From Luteolibacter yonseiensis (GTDB lineage: Bacteria > Verrucomicrobiota > Verrucomicrobiia > Verrucomicrobiales > Akkermansiaceae): 64,000 bases of DNA. Below, piece after piece: positions 9,101 through 17,491 of this stretch. Made by a program: the position numbers and the translations under genes. The stretch's first letter is position 1. Each line of letters starts with the position of its first letter. Under the pieces are notes generated by a model. The model saw nothing but the letters and a program-made list of their open reading frames with translations, was not told where the DNA came from and searched no databases. Location of the stretch: positions 186,001 to 250,000 of the forward strand of contig NZ_JAENIK010000011.1 in NCBI RefSeq assembly GCF_016595465.1. Direction: 5' to 3'.

Positions 9101-9126
9101 TTGCATTTTGCACATTGCACATTGCC
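9101..9126 (+). repeat. Heptad-spaced TTGC repeats upstream of the AlgB-like regulator
   Basis: TTGCA occurs at 9101, 9108 and 9115, and TTGCC at 9122, so four copies have an exact 7-base period. They lie about 155 bases before the chosen start of the sigma-54 activator and about 95 bases upstream of the entericidin-like gene on the other strand. The function is unknown; an operator or promoter role is possible. Confidence 0.6.
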
Positions 9127-9280
9127 CGATCTTATGGTATCGTGAAGCAAAATGCACGACGTGACGATTTTAAGAAAGGATGACTTTCGATCTAAAAGAT
9201 TGAGTGCAAGCTACTTGTTGAATCGTAGGCAAGCGGCACATGGAATGTTAAGAGCAAGGTTGCTAAAACACATCACTCGT

Positions 9281-10657
9281 ATGGATATTCTCATTGTTGA
9301 CGACGAAAAGTCGATCCGCCTGACCACCTCGATTGCCTTGGAAGCCGAGGGGCACTATGTGGAAACCGCGGAAGACGGCACCTTGGCCCTGAAGCGCATC
9401 AAAGAGGAGAATTTCGATCTCGTTTTTCTCGACCTGCGTCTGGGGGATGAAGATGGATTGGAGATCCTCCAAAAAATCGTGGCGATGAAGCCCCAGCAGC
9501 TTGTCACCATCTTCACCGCGCACGCTTCCATTTCCACCGCGGTGAAGGCGACCCAGCTCGGAGCCTTCGACTATTTGGAAAAGCCTTTCACTCCGGATCA
9601 ACTGCGGGCGATCCTGATCAAGGCGCAGAAAGCCCGCAAGACCCAGGCGGAAGTCGTCCAATTGAAGGAGACCGTGCAGGAGCTGAAAAGCGAGGTCCGC
9701 CACGCATCTCCTCCTCTTCGGTTTGTTTCGGAAGACCCGAAAACCCGGGTGGAGTTCGATGTGTTGTTCCGTGCGGCGGCGACATCCGCCTCCATCCTCA
9801 TTCTGGGCGAGAGCGGCACCGGCAAGAGCGTCATCGCCCGGGAAATCCACGACCGCAGCCACCTGCGCGACAAACCGTTCGTCACCGTCAGCTGCCCGAG
9901 CCTTTCGAAGGAATTGTTGGAAAGCGTGCTTTTCGGCCACATGAAGGGTTCCTTCACCGGTGCGATCAAGGACACTTGGGGCAAGGTTCATGCCGCGGAT
10001 GGCGGAACCCTTTTCCTGGATGAAATCGGCGAACTGCCCATGGAGATCCAGCCCAAGCTGCTGCGGTTGTTACAGGAGCGCGAATACGAAAGGCTCGGTG
10101 AAAACAAGGTGCGCCAGGCGGATGTGCGCGTCATCGCCGCGACGAACCGGGATCTCAAGGCAAGCATCCGGTCGGGAGAATTCCGCGAGGATCTTTACTA
10201 CCGCCTCAACGTCATCAGCGTGACCGTCCCGCCGCTCCGCGAGCGTCCGGCGGACCTCGCGAAATTTGCGAAAGACTATCTGGATTTCTTCTCCGGCCAG
10301 TTGGGACGGAAAATCGATGGATTCAGCGACAGCGGTCGCAGCGCGCTGATGCGGCATCCCTGGCCGGGAAACCTGCGCGAGTTGCGGAACGCCATCGAGC
10401 GCTCGACCATTCTCGCCCGCGGAAACCACGTGGAGGCGGAGGACCTGCCCCAGCCGACGCCACTGGCGGCGAGCAACTCGGCGGATGCCGAACCGGGAGG
10501 TCTCGGCATCGGCGGCGAGCACAGTTTGGACGAGATCGAGCAAGCGCACCTCATGAAGGTCCTCGGCTGGGCGCCTTCTCTTCATGACGCGGCCGCGGTT
10601 CTCGGTATCGACAAGGCCACCCTCTATCGGAAGCGCAAACGTTTCGGTATTCATTGA
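9281..10657 (+). CDS. AlgB-like sigma-54 response regulator with a GSFTGA loop
   Basis: From the ATG at 9281 the product is 458 residues: receiver domain with D51, T79 and K101, AAA+ domain with GESGTGKS at 176-183 and Walker B D247/E248, and a Fis-like C-terminus (AAAVLGIDKATLYRKRKRFG) close to that of AlgB. The sigma-54 contact loop is GSFTGA at 223-228 rather than the usual GAFTGA. The frame is open upstream to 9152, but those 43 residues precede the receiver domain and show no domain, so I chose 9281 although no good ribosome binding site precedes it. The membrane kinase starts 25 bases downstream, matching the AlgB/KinB arrangement of pseudomonads. Confidence 0.92.
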   Translation: MDILIVDDEKSIRLTTSIALEAEGHYVETAEDGTLALKRIKEENFDLVFLDLRLGDEDGLEILQKIVAMKPQQLVTIFTAHASISTAVKATQLGAFDYLEKPFTPDQLRAILIKAQKARKTQAEVVQLKETVQELKSEVRHASPPLRFVSEDPKTRVEFDVLFRAAATSASILILGESGTGKSVIAREIHDRSHLRDKPFVTVSCPSLSKELLESVLFGHMKGSFTGAIKDTWGKVHAADGGTLFLDEIGELPMEIQPKLLRLLQEREYERLGENKVRQADVRVIAATNRDLKASIRSGEFREDLYYRLNVISVTVPPLRERPADLAKFAKDYLDFFSGQLGRKIDGFSDSGRSALMRHPWPGNLRELRNAIERSTILARGNHVEAEDLPQPTPLAASNSADAEPGGLGIGGEHSLDEIEQAHLMKVLGWAPSLHDAAAVLGIDKATLYRKRKRFGIH

Positions 10658-10682
10658 TTCTGATCCATCGCTCCCAGGGTAA

Positions 10683-12500
10683 ATGTTGCGCCTCAAGTTA
10701 TTTTACGGACTCCTCACGATCATTCTTCTCCTGTGGAGCGTGGGCGCGGCGGCTTTGCTCCTGATGGGTGATACCGTCACCCGCTTCGACAACCGGTTGC
10801 GGATGGACTACCGGTCCATCGATGCGGCGCAGACCATGCGGACGCTCACCGCGACCATCAATACCCGCTATCTTCCCAGTCTGGCAGGCGCTCCTACGGA
10901 ACATGTCCTCGATCGGACGCTCTATGACGAACTGAAGAAGGAGATCCAGGTGAAACAAAACATCATCCACTCGGACGGAAGCAACGACGAGCGCTGGCAG
11001 GGTGTCGTCACGCGGCTGGATTCGGCGGTGGCCAGTTATTTCGAGGGATACGAGACCTTCTTCGCCGGACTGGCCCAGACGCGGGGGGATCGGGAAAAGC
11101 TTCTCCAGTTCCAGAGCACGCAGACTCAGCGGCTGACAGATCTTTCTGAGAACGTGATGACGCTGGCGGAAGAGAAATTGTTTTCCGGGGCGAGCCAGCT
11201 TCGGTCGGAGTCGGGGAAAAACACCTTGTTCGTCGGTACATTGGTCCTTCTGGGCACTTCCGTCGCGGCGCTGATCTACTTCCAACTGGTCCGGCAACTG
11301 GTGGATCCCGTCGCCAACCTGCGTCGCTCCATCGAGGAAATCCGCAACGGAAATTTCGAGCTTACCATGCCTGAGCCGGGCCAGGGCAGCGAGTTTTCAA
11401 ACGTCGTTTCCGCCTTCAACGACATGGCCTCGGAACTCAAGGTCCGCCGGGGAGAGAATGACGAGAGCCTGCTGCGTGCGAACTTCGTGAACCGGGCCAT
11501 CCTGGAGGCCATCCCATCCCCGGTGTTCGTGCTTGGGGATGACACGGGGATCGTGCAGATCAATCCTGCCGCGGAGCAACTGACGGAAGAGCTCGGTGTC
11601 ACGGGCCGGCTGCCCCTGAAGATCCAGCGCATCCTCGACGAATGCCGCGAGAAGTCCGCGCACTTCCTTCCGGAAGATCCCCGCGAGGCGTTGCTTTTCC
11701 GCATCCATGAGGAGGAGTTCTACTATCTCCCCCGTATCTTCCGTTTCGAATCGGAAAACGCCACCGAGTCGGGCTGGGCCGTGCTGCTTCACAACGTGAG
11801 CCGCATCCGCTGGCTGGATGACATGAAGACCAATCTCATCTCCACGGTCAGCCACGAGATCAAGACGCCGCTCACCGGCATCCGGATGGTGCTTCACCTG
11901 CTTCTGGAGGAACGTTCCAGCCAGCTCGATGAGATGCAGAAACTGATGGTGACCTCCGCGAACGAGGATTGCGAGCGGTTGCTCGTCACGCTGAACACGC
12001 TGCTCGATCTGTCCCGGGCGGAGAGCGGCACCACCCACCTTGCCCTGGCACCGGTGTCGATGAAGGATAGCGTGGCCCGCACCGCCCACCTCTACCAGCG
12101 TGCCGCGGCGGCAGGGGATCTGGAGATCGTCACCGAAGGGGATGAGAACGATTATCCCCAGGTTCGCGCGGACCCCGTGCGTCTGGACGAGGTGCTGAAC
12201 AATCTGGTGTCGAACGCGATCAAGCACAGCCCGCGGGGCGGGCGTGTCACCATCCGCCAGAGCCAGCCGGATGCGGATTATCTCCGCGTGTCCGTATTCG
12301 ACCAAGGGGCGGGAGTGCCGGATGACAGCCAGAGCCGGATCTTCGAGCGCTTCTACCGCGCGCCGGGCCAGAAGTCGGATGGGGTGGGACTCGGACTTTT
12401 CATTTCACGGGAAATCATGCGCGCGCATGAAGGACGCATCGGCCTGCGCGAGCGGACCAATGATTTAACGGAATTTTACATCGATGTCCCCATCGCCTGA
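10683..12500 (+). CDS. KinB-like membrane sensor histidine kinase
   Basis: The 605-residue kinase has a first transmembrane helix at about 5-28, a predicted helical periplasmic sensor region to about 178, a second helix at about 182-203, and a HAMP segment (LVDPVANLRRSIEEIRNGNF). A PAS-like domain follows at about 270-370. HisKA contains STVSHEIKTPLTG with His391, and the ATPase domain has LVSNAIKHSPRGG, DQGAGV and DGVGLGLFIS. This order matches KinB, which controls AlgB in Pseudomonas. Its last 17 bases overlap the following receiver gene, pointing to coupled expression of three signalling proteins. The ligand is not evident. Confidence 0.93.
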   Translation: MLRLKLFYGLLTIILLLWSVGAAALLLMGDTVTRFDNRLRMDYRSIDAAQTMRTLTATINTRYLPSLAGAPTEHVLDRTLYDELKKEIQVKQNIIHSDGSNDERWQGVVTRLDSAVASYFEGYETFFAGLAQTRGDREKLLQFQSTQTQRLTDLSENVMTLAEEKLFSGASQLRSESGKNTLFVGTLVLLGTSVAALIYFQLVRQLVDPVANLRRSIEEIRNGNFELTMPEPGQGSEFSNVVSAFNDMASELKVRRGENDESLLRANFVNRAILEAIPSPVFVLGDDTGIVQINPAAEQLTEELGVTGRLPLKIQRILDECREKSAHFLPEDPREALLFRIHEEEFYYLPRIFRFESENATESGWAVLLHNVSRIRWLDDMKTNLISTVSHEIKTPLTGIRMVLHLLLEERSSQLDEMQKLMVTSANEDCERLLVTLNTLLDLSRAESGTTHLALAPVSMKDSVARTAHLYQRAAAAGDLEIVTEGDENDYPQVRADPVRLDEVLNNLVSNAIKHSPRGGRVTIRQSQPDADYLRVSVFDQGAGVPDDSQSRIFERFYRAPGQKSDGVGLGLFISREIMRAHEGRIGLRERTNDLTEFYIDVPIA

Positions 12501-13095
12501 CAAAGGAAGTTCTCCGGGCCACAGGGTGCTTGTCGTGGACGACGAGCCAACCCTGCGGCTTGGCTTCGCTTACGCGCTGACTGGAAGGACCACGGTGGTG
12601 GAGACCGCGGCGTCGGGTCCCCTCGCGCTGGAACGCCTCGCGGACTCGTCATACGATATCATGTTCCTCGACCTGCGGATGCCGGAGATGGACGGACTGG
12701 GTGTCATTGAAAGACTCCGTGCCCGGGGAGACGAAATTCCGATCGTTCTCTGCAGCGCCGCCCTCAGTCCGAATGCCGCGGTGCGTGCCATCCGCCACAG
12801 GGTGGTTCACTTTCTTCTCAAACCGGTGCGGCCGGCCGACCTGCGCCAGGTGATGGCCTCCGTGCTTGATCCGGCGATCGACCCGTTGCCCAAGGCCCTG
12901 GAGGCGGCGCGCAAAGGCGACCGGGAGAACGCGATCCGGCTGTTGGAACTCGAAGCCTCCAAGTGCAGGTATGCGGCATGTTGGCACCGCGTTCTCAAGG
13001 CGATCCAGGAGATGCGGCCCGACGACGACCTCGCGGGGTTGGAGGAGAGGGTCCGTTCCAATCTGGTCCTTCTCGCCTTCAATTCGGCGGCGTGA
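12484..13095 (+). CDS. Single-receiver response regulator with a helical C-terminal tail
   Basis: The 203-residue protein has one receiver domain (about 14-132): acidic pair in VLVVDDEP, phospho-acceptor Asp in MFLDLRMPEMDG, Ser in place of the common Thr (VLCSAALS) and the Lys in FLLKPV. About 70 residues follow with no recognisable DNA-binding or enzymatic output domain; they contain repeat-like helices (EAARKGDRENAIRLLELEA). Its start overlaps the KinB-like kinase by 17 bases. I infer a phosphate sink, a phosphorelay intermediate or a protein-interaction output for that kinase. The role is not known. Confidence 0.85.
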   Translation: MSPSPDKGSSPGHRVLVVDDEPTLRLGFAYALTGRTTVVETAASGPLALERLADSSYDIMFLDLRMPEMDGLGVIERLRARGDEIPIVLCSAALSPNAAVRAIRHRVVHFLLKPVRPADLRQVMASVLDPAIDPLPKALEAARKGDRENAIRLLELEASKCRYAACWHRVLKAIQEMRPDDDLAGLEERVRSNLVLLAFNSAA

Positions 13096-13120
13096 CAGAC
13101 AACCTTCCCGATTTTGCAAA

Positions 13121-13170
13121 GGGCCTTGTTCGATCAAACAAGAAGGCCCGTGGAGTTTCATCCACGGGCC
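13121..13170. terminator. Overlapping hairpins between convergent genes
   Basis: Hairpin A pairs GGGCCTTGTT at 13121-13130 with AACAAG(AA)GGCCC ending at 13149. Hairpin B pairs GGCCCGTGGA at 13145-13154 with TCCACGGGCC at 13161-13170. The GGCCC at 13145-13149 is used by both, so they exclude one another. There is no long T run. The position between converging stop codons suggests a terminator. Confidence 0.6.
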
Positions 13171-13201
13171 GGTTCGAGATGACGGTAAGATCGTCGTGCT
13201 T

Positions 13202-14263
13202 TCAACGGCTCGCTTGCATCACCGGTACCGAGGCGGATTCAACCTCGCGCTTCGCCGTGGCCATCTCCGTTCCGCTGTTGGAAATCCGCAGTTGGTTTGA
13301 GACGGAAAGCACCCCGGGAATGCCACGTGCGGTGGACTCGACCGCATCGCTTTCGGTGATTTGTCTCACACTGCCGCTGAGAGTGATGACTCCGTCCGCC
13401 ATTTCGCTGCGGATGGTGCGTGCGTCGATCCTCGGATCCGCAGCAAGAGCCCCTTTCAGCGCGGCGAGAGATTCTTCCCGCGAGTAGTTTTTATCTACCA
13501 GGCCTTCCATTTGCAGGTTGCGGTTGATGCTGAGATTGGAAACCTGGACATCCGTGACTCCGGTGACGTAGCTGCGGCGGATCAGGCGGTCCAGTTCGCC
13601 CCGGCTGCCAACCTCACCACTGAGGGTGGCGGTGCCCGATTTCACCGAGGCAACAAGATCGAGTCCCTCGTAAAGCGGATCGTCCTGGATGATGAAATGG
13701 AGCTGTTCGGTGATTTGCGAATCCTCACGGATGCCTTCGTAAGTGACAGTCAGATTGTTTTCGATCGCCAGCACACCCGGTACTTCGGAGACGATTTCGC
13801 GGGCGAGATCTTTTTCATCCGGGGTGCCCACCTCACCGTTGAGCAAGACGCGGGAACCATCCGCCGTGACGGCGACACCGTTGGCCGTGAAGGTTTTTTG
13901 CTTTGCGAGGACGGCCTTGGCGCGAGCGGCCAAATCACCCGTTTTTCCGGGTTTGATGCGGACTTGGTTCGACACCGCCAGCACTCCCTCGCTGGCATTC
14001 GCCCTTGTGGTGGCTCGCTCGGCTTGTGCGAGGGAATTCGCGGTGCCGGTGAGAATTGCGATATTGTTCTCGATCCTGACATCGATTTCCGCACCACGGA
14101 GCCTGCTGTCCGCCCGGATGTCCGTCTGGATGAAATCGGCCACCTCGGATTCTCCGCTGGGAGCGGCTTCAGGAGTGGCGAGGGAAAGCTGCGCGGAAGC
14201 GAGCACGAGAATGGATAGGGCGGTCCACTGGCCTGCTGGGTGATGGGATGTCTTTGGCTTCAT
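13202..14263 (-). CDS. Exported protein with four BON domains
   Basis: The product is 353 residues with an N-terminal signal peptide ending near SAQLSLA. The rest consists of consecutive BON domains, each with alternating strand-helix units and motifs such as VRIENNIAILTGTANS, GSRVLLNGEVGTPDEKDLA, GTATLSGEVGSRGELDRLIR and GVITLSGSVRQITE, ending with VPGVLSVSNQL-type segments. BON domains in OsmY and related proteins bind phospholipid or stabilise the envelope under stress. A periplasmic or outer-envelope stress role is inferred. It converges on the receiver gene and diverges from lutA across a 402-base gap. Confidence 0.88.
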   Translation of the reverse strand: MKPKTSHHPAGQWTALSILVLASAQLSLATPEAAPSGESEVADFIQTDIRADSRLRGAEIDVRIENNIAILTGTANSLAQAERATTRANASEGVLAVSNQVRIKPGKTGDLAARAKAVLAKQKTFTANGVAVTADGSRVLLNGEVGTPDEKDLAREIVSEVPGVLAIENNLTVTYEGIREDSQITEQLHFIIQDDPLYEGLDLVASVKSGTATLSGEVGSRGELDRLIRRSYVTGVTDVQVSNLSINRNLQMEGLVDKNYSREESLAALKGALAADPRIDARTIRSEMADGVITLSGSVRQITESDAVESTARGIPGVLSVSNQLRISNSGTEMATAKREVESASVPVMQASR

Positions 14264-14665
14264 GGTTCAAGTTTGGTTGAAATTCCGGCAATCCGGTGAC
14301 GGACGGTGGAATTGGTTCCGCACGTAAGATGCCATGCTCGGGGCGATCTAGTGATGATGATCGCAATCAGCGACTTGTGGCTGAGGGTGGGCTAGCCTGC
14401 GGTCGGGGCATCCTGCCCGGTGTTCCATTGGCGCAACGGCGGAGGATGCAGTTTGCACCCGAAATCACCCGAACGTGTGAAAGACAGATGGCGATCACAC
14501 CTGTTAAAGACGAGGTCGTGGAGATGCCCAGCTCCGGTTTTTTACCAAATACCTGCCATTTCGCCGGTGGCCGGGTGTCCTTCCACATTCTCCATTGTCC
14601 TTTCCCCGCGATCCCATAACCTGCCGAAAAGTGCCGACCGAAGCACTGAAGACGCCCGATTTTCC
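14264..14665. other. Intergenic region, BON gene to lutA
   Basis: These 402 bases separate divergent genes and must contain both promoters. I see no conserved RNA fold, no convincing -35/-10 pair and no coding sequence with domain support; short open frames here have no recognisable product. Confidence 0.6.
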
Positions 14666-15418
14666 ATGGCCAGCCAGCTCCTCCGTCCCACTGACAAACG
14701 TGTCCTCCTCATGGGGACCTGCCTTTGTGATGCCTTCTATGACGATGTGGCGCGTGCCACCGTCGAGGTTCTCGAACATCTGGGCGTCTCCGTGGAATTC
14801 CCCGACAACCAGACCTGCTGCGGCCAGCCAGCCTTCAACTCCGGAGATTGGGTGGCATCGCGGAAAGTCGCCCGTCACACCGCCTCGGTCTTCGCTGGCG
14901 ACCTGCCGGTCATCGTCCCTTCCGGTTCCTGCGCGGCGATGAATTTCCATGGCAATACCCTCCAGTTTGAGGAAAAACCCGAAGCCGCCATCGACTCGCT
15001 CGCACGCCGGACGTGGGAGGTCATGGATTTCATCTACAACGGACTGGGTGTCAAAAAATGGCCTGGCAAATTTGATGAAACCACACGCATCGCTTTCCAC
15101 CGTTCCTGCCACAGCCGCGGCACGGGCAGTGGCGAGGCGACCCTGAGGTTGTTGGAATCCATCGGGAACGCGGTTGTTTCCCCCTTCGGCCAGGCCGAGC
15201 AATGCTGTGGTTTCGGCGGCACCTTTTCCGTCACTTTCCCGCACATATCCGGCAGGATGGGATCGCTCAAACTCGACCACATTTTCGAGACAAATCCGGA
15301 CATTCTGGTGAGCGGCGACATGTCCTGCCTCATGCACCTCACCGGCCTCGCCACCACCCAGGGCCGCCCGATCAAGCACCTGCACGCCATCCAGATCCTT
15401 AGAAACTCACTTCGTTGA
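14666..15418 (+). CDS. lutA: L-lactate utilisation Fe-S oxidoreductase LutA
   Basis: The 250-residue product belongs to the LutA/YkgE family, a component of the LutABC L-lactate oxidation complex. It has two CCG domains: DNQTCCGQPAFNSGDW near residue 50 and AEQCCGFGGTFSV near 178; their cysteines bind an iron-sulfur cluster. The N-terminal VLLMGTCLCDAFYDDVARAT is typical. I placed the start at the ATG at 14666; an open frame extends upstream but carries no homology. Its partners lutB and lutC lie downstream, but a DUF433/DUF5615 gene pair intervenes before lutB. Confidence 0.93.
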   Translation: MASQLLRPTDKRVLLMGTCLCDAFYDDVARATVEVLEHLGVSVEFPDNQTCCGQPAFNSGDWVASRKVARHTASVFAGDLPVIVPSGSCAAMNFHGNTLQFEEKPEAAIDSLARRTWEVMDFIYNGLGVKKWPGKFDETTRIAFHRSCHSRGTGSGEATLRLLESIGNAVVSPFGQAEQCCGFGGTFSVTFPHISGRMGSLKLDHIFETNPDILVSGDMSCLMHLTGLATTQGRPIKHLHAIQILRNSLR

Positions 15419-15460
15419 ATCCCCCTTTCATAATCCAGCCGCTTGGCGTAAACTGTCATC

Positions 15461-15703
15461 ATGATCACACTCGACCGCATTACAACAGATCCCGGCCAAA
15501 TGAATGGGCAGCCCTGTTTGCGGGGCATGCGGTTGACGGTGAGGCGTGTTTTGGAGATCGCCGCTCTCTACCCGGATTCCACGGAACGGAAACAGGAATT
15601 TCCCGAGCTTGAAGATGAAGACGTCAGGCAGGCACTTCATTACGCAGCCCTTCATCTGCCCGATCAAATCATTTCTCTCTCAGGCGATGCGTTGGTTGCT
15701 TGA
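15461..15703 (+). CDS. DUF433-type antitoxin
   Basis: The 80-residue protein carries the DUF433 signature: RITTDPGQMNGQPCLRGMRL, then TVRRVLEIAA and FPELEDEDVRQALHYAA. DUF433 proteins are winged-helix proteins usually encoded directly before a DUF5615 PIN-like gene, the arrangement seen here, and are regarded as VapB-like antitoxins. It begins 42 bases after lutA and its last 17 bases overlap the toxin-like gene. Base composition looks lower in GC than lutA. The pair interrupts the lut operon, which suggests acquisition by transfer. Antitoxin activity is inferred from family and neighbourhood. Confidence 0.85.
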   Translation: MITLDRITTDPGQMNGQPCLRGMRLTVRRVLEIAALYPDSTERKQEFPELEDEDVRQALHYAALHLPDQIISLSGDALVA

Positions 15704-16055
15704 TCAAGGACTTCCCAGGACGGCTGCGGGCCTGCTTCGTGAAAAAGGCGAAGACGCCACACATGTGGGAGAGATTTCGATGTTTCATTCCAAAGATATC
15801 GACATCCTCCTGCACGCGGCCAGGGAAAACCAGATCGTGGTTACTCTTGATTCGGATTTCCATGCGCTGTTGGCGGTTTCCAATGCAAGCCAGCCTTCGG
15901 TAATCCGTCTCCGGGAAGAAGGGCTCCGCGGACAGAAGGTGTGTGAACTCATCCTCCGTCTGCGGGATAAATTTGACGATCAACTTTCAAAAGGCTGCGT
16001 TCTCACCGTAACAACGAATCAAGTGCGCCTGCGGCTTCTACCCATCAATTCCTAA
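15687..16055 (+). CDS. DUF5615 PIN-like toxin candidate
   Basis: From the ATG at 15687 the product is 122 residues. It shows the PIN-like pattern: N-terminal RWLLDQGLPRTAAGLLREKG with Asp6, GEDATHVGEI, then DIDILLHAARENQIVVTLDSDF, whose acidic residues could bind metal, and SVIRLREEGL. DUF5615 (Mut7-C-like) proteins pair with DUF433 antitoxins and are thought to be RNases. A longer frame begins at 15546 but its extra residues lie inside the antitoxin gene. It ends 7 bases before lutB. Toxicity has not been shown by anything here. Confidence 0.83.
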   Translation: MRWLLDQGLPRTAAGLLREKGEDATHVGEISMFHSKDIDILLHAARENQIVVTLDSDFHALLAVSNASQPSVIRLREEGLRGQKVCELILRLRDKFDDQLSKGCVLTVTTNQVRLRLLPINS

Positions 16056-16062
16056 AACTTCA

Positions 16063-17463
16063 ATGATCGGCATCCAACCCATCGATCAATACGCCCGCGA
16101 CATTTCGGACGAGAAGCAGCACTCGGTGATCGACGGCTCTTCAGCCGGCACGGAGAAGCGCTACTACGTCCTTCACAAGGATTATCCGGACCCGGACAAG
16201 CTGCGGAAGCTCGCGGCATCCATCAAGGATCACACCCTCAACCATCTCGGTGATTATCTGGCGAAAGCCGAAAAATCCCTGACGGAGCGCGGCGTCAAGG
16301 TGCACTTCGCCTCCACGGATGAGGACGCGCGGCAGACCATCCTTTCCATACTGCGCGGGCATGGTGTGTCGCAGCTCACGAAGTCGAAGTCGATGGCGGC
16401 GGAGGAGATCCACCTCAATCCGTTCCTGATTGAAAACGGTGTCGAGTGTCTGGAGTCCGACCTGGGTGAGTTCATCATCCAGCTTGATGGCGACGAGCCG
16501 TCACACATCGTCAAACCCATCATTCACAAGAATCGCCGGGAGATCGCCCGTACTTTCCAGCGGGAGGGGGTTGCCACGGATTACAATGATGATCCGGAAA
16601 CCATCACCCGCCGCGCGCGCGTGCACTTCCGGAAAAAATACATGGAAGCGCAGGCCGTCATCACGGGCGCAAACTTCGTCTGCGCGGATACCGGCCGCAT
16701 GGTCCTCGCTACGAACGAGGGGAATTCCCGTTTCGGCATGGCTCCGGTGCCGGTCCATATCGCCCTCGTCGGCATCGAAAAAATCATCCCCGAACAAAAG
16801 GATCTCGCGGTTTTCCTCAATCTTCTGGGCCGCTCCGCGACAGGCCAGCAGCTCACCGTTTACACCGAATTCATCAATGGCCCGCGCTCGGCGAACCAGC
16901 CGGACGGCCCGGACCACATGCACGTGGTCTTCATGGACAACGGCCGCACGGACGTGCTGGCGTCGAACTGCAAGGAAATCCTCCGCTGCATCCGCTGCGG
17001 TGCCTGCCAGAACGTCTGTCCGGTGTATCGGCAGGCATCCGGGCACGCCTACCGCTCGACCTACGGCGGACCCATCGGCGCGGTGCTTTCGCCCATCCTC
17101 TTTGGCAAGCGGTTTCCGGAACTCGCCGATCTGCCCAAGGCCTCATCCCTCTGCGGCGCTTGCAACGAAGTCTGCCCGGTTGACATCCCGATCCCCGATC
17201 TCCTGCTGAGGCTGCGCGACAAGGCCAAACGTGAGGAAATCCCTTCCGCCGGAGCCATCCCGATGTCGCCCTTCGCCCATCTCGCCACCTCGCCATCACT
17301 CTGGCGCACTGCGATGACGATGAGCAAGGCGATGAACCACCTGCCGATCCAGGTCGCGCCCATCAAACCGCTGCAGGACTGGCTCGGCCAGAGGACGCTG
17401 CCGGAATCCCATGGTGGGGATTTCAGAAAATGGATGAAGAACAGGAAAAATGCCAGCGGTTAG
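16063..17463 (+). CDS. lutB: L-lactate utilisation iron-sulfur protein LutB
   Basis: The 466-residue LutB/YkgF-type protein combines an N-terminal LUD domain with two 4Fe-4S sites in the C-terminal third: CIRCGACQNVCP and CGACNEVCPVDIPIPD. The central region ITGANFVCADTGRMVLATNE is typical of the family. Together with LutA and LutC it oxidises L-lactate to pyruvate in the cytosol. It begins 7 bases after the toxin-like gene, so translation may be coupled to that inserted pair. The C-terminal DUF3390-like tail (LPESHGGDFRKW) is intact. Confidence 0.95.
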   Translation: MIGIQPIDQYARDISDEKQHSVIDGSSAGTEKRYYVLHKDYPDPDKLRKLAASIKDHTLNHLGDYLAKAEKSLTERGVKVHFASTDEDARQTILSILRGHGVSQLTKSKSMAAEEIHLNPFLIENGVECLESDLGEFIIQLDGDEPSHIVKPIIHKNRREIARTFQREGVATDYNDDPETITRRARVHFRKKYMEAQAVITGANFVCADTGRMVLATNEGNSRFGMAPVPVHIALVGIEKIIPEQKDLAVFLNLLGRSATGQQLTVYTEFINGPRSANQPDGPDHMHVVFMDNGRTDVLASNCKEILRCIRCGACQNVCPVYRQASGHAYRSTYGGPIGAVLSPILFGKRFPELADLPKASSLCGACNEVCPVDIPIPDLLLRLRDKAKREEIPSAGAIPMSPFAHLATSPSLWRTAMTMSKAMNHLPIQVAPIKPLQDWLGQRTLPESHGGDFRKWMKNRKNASG

Positions 17464-17491
17464 GCCTAACGTCAGAAACAATACGGCTGGC

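Noticed and set aside
9096..9112. Possible sigma-54 promoter before the AlgB-like gene (GG and GC elements)
   Set aside because: The distance between GG and GC is 12 bases instead of the required 10.
14296..14619. Possible small gene between the BON gene and lutA
   Set aside because: The translation has no signal, domain or ribosome binding site, and the region must hold two promoters.
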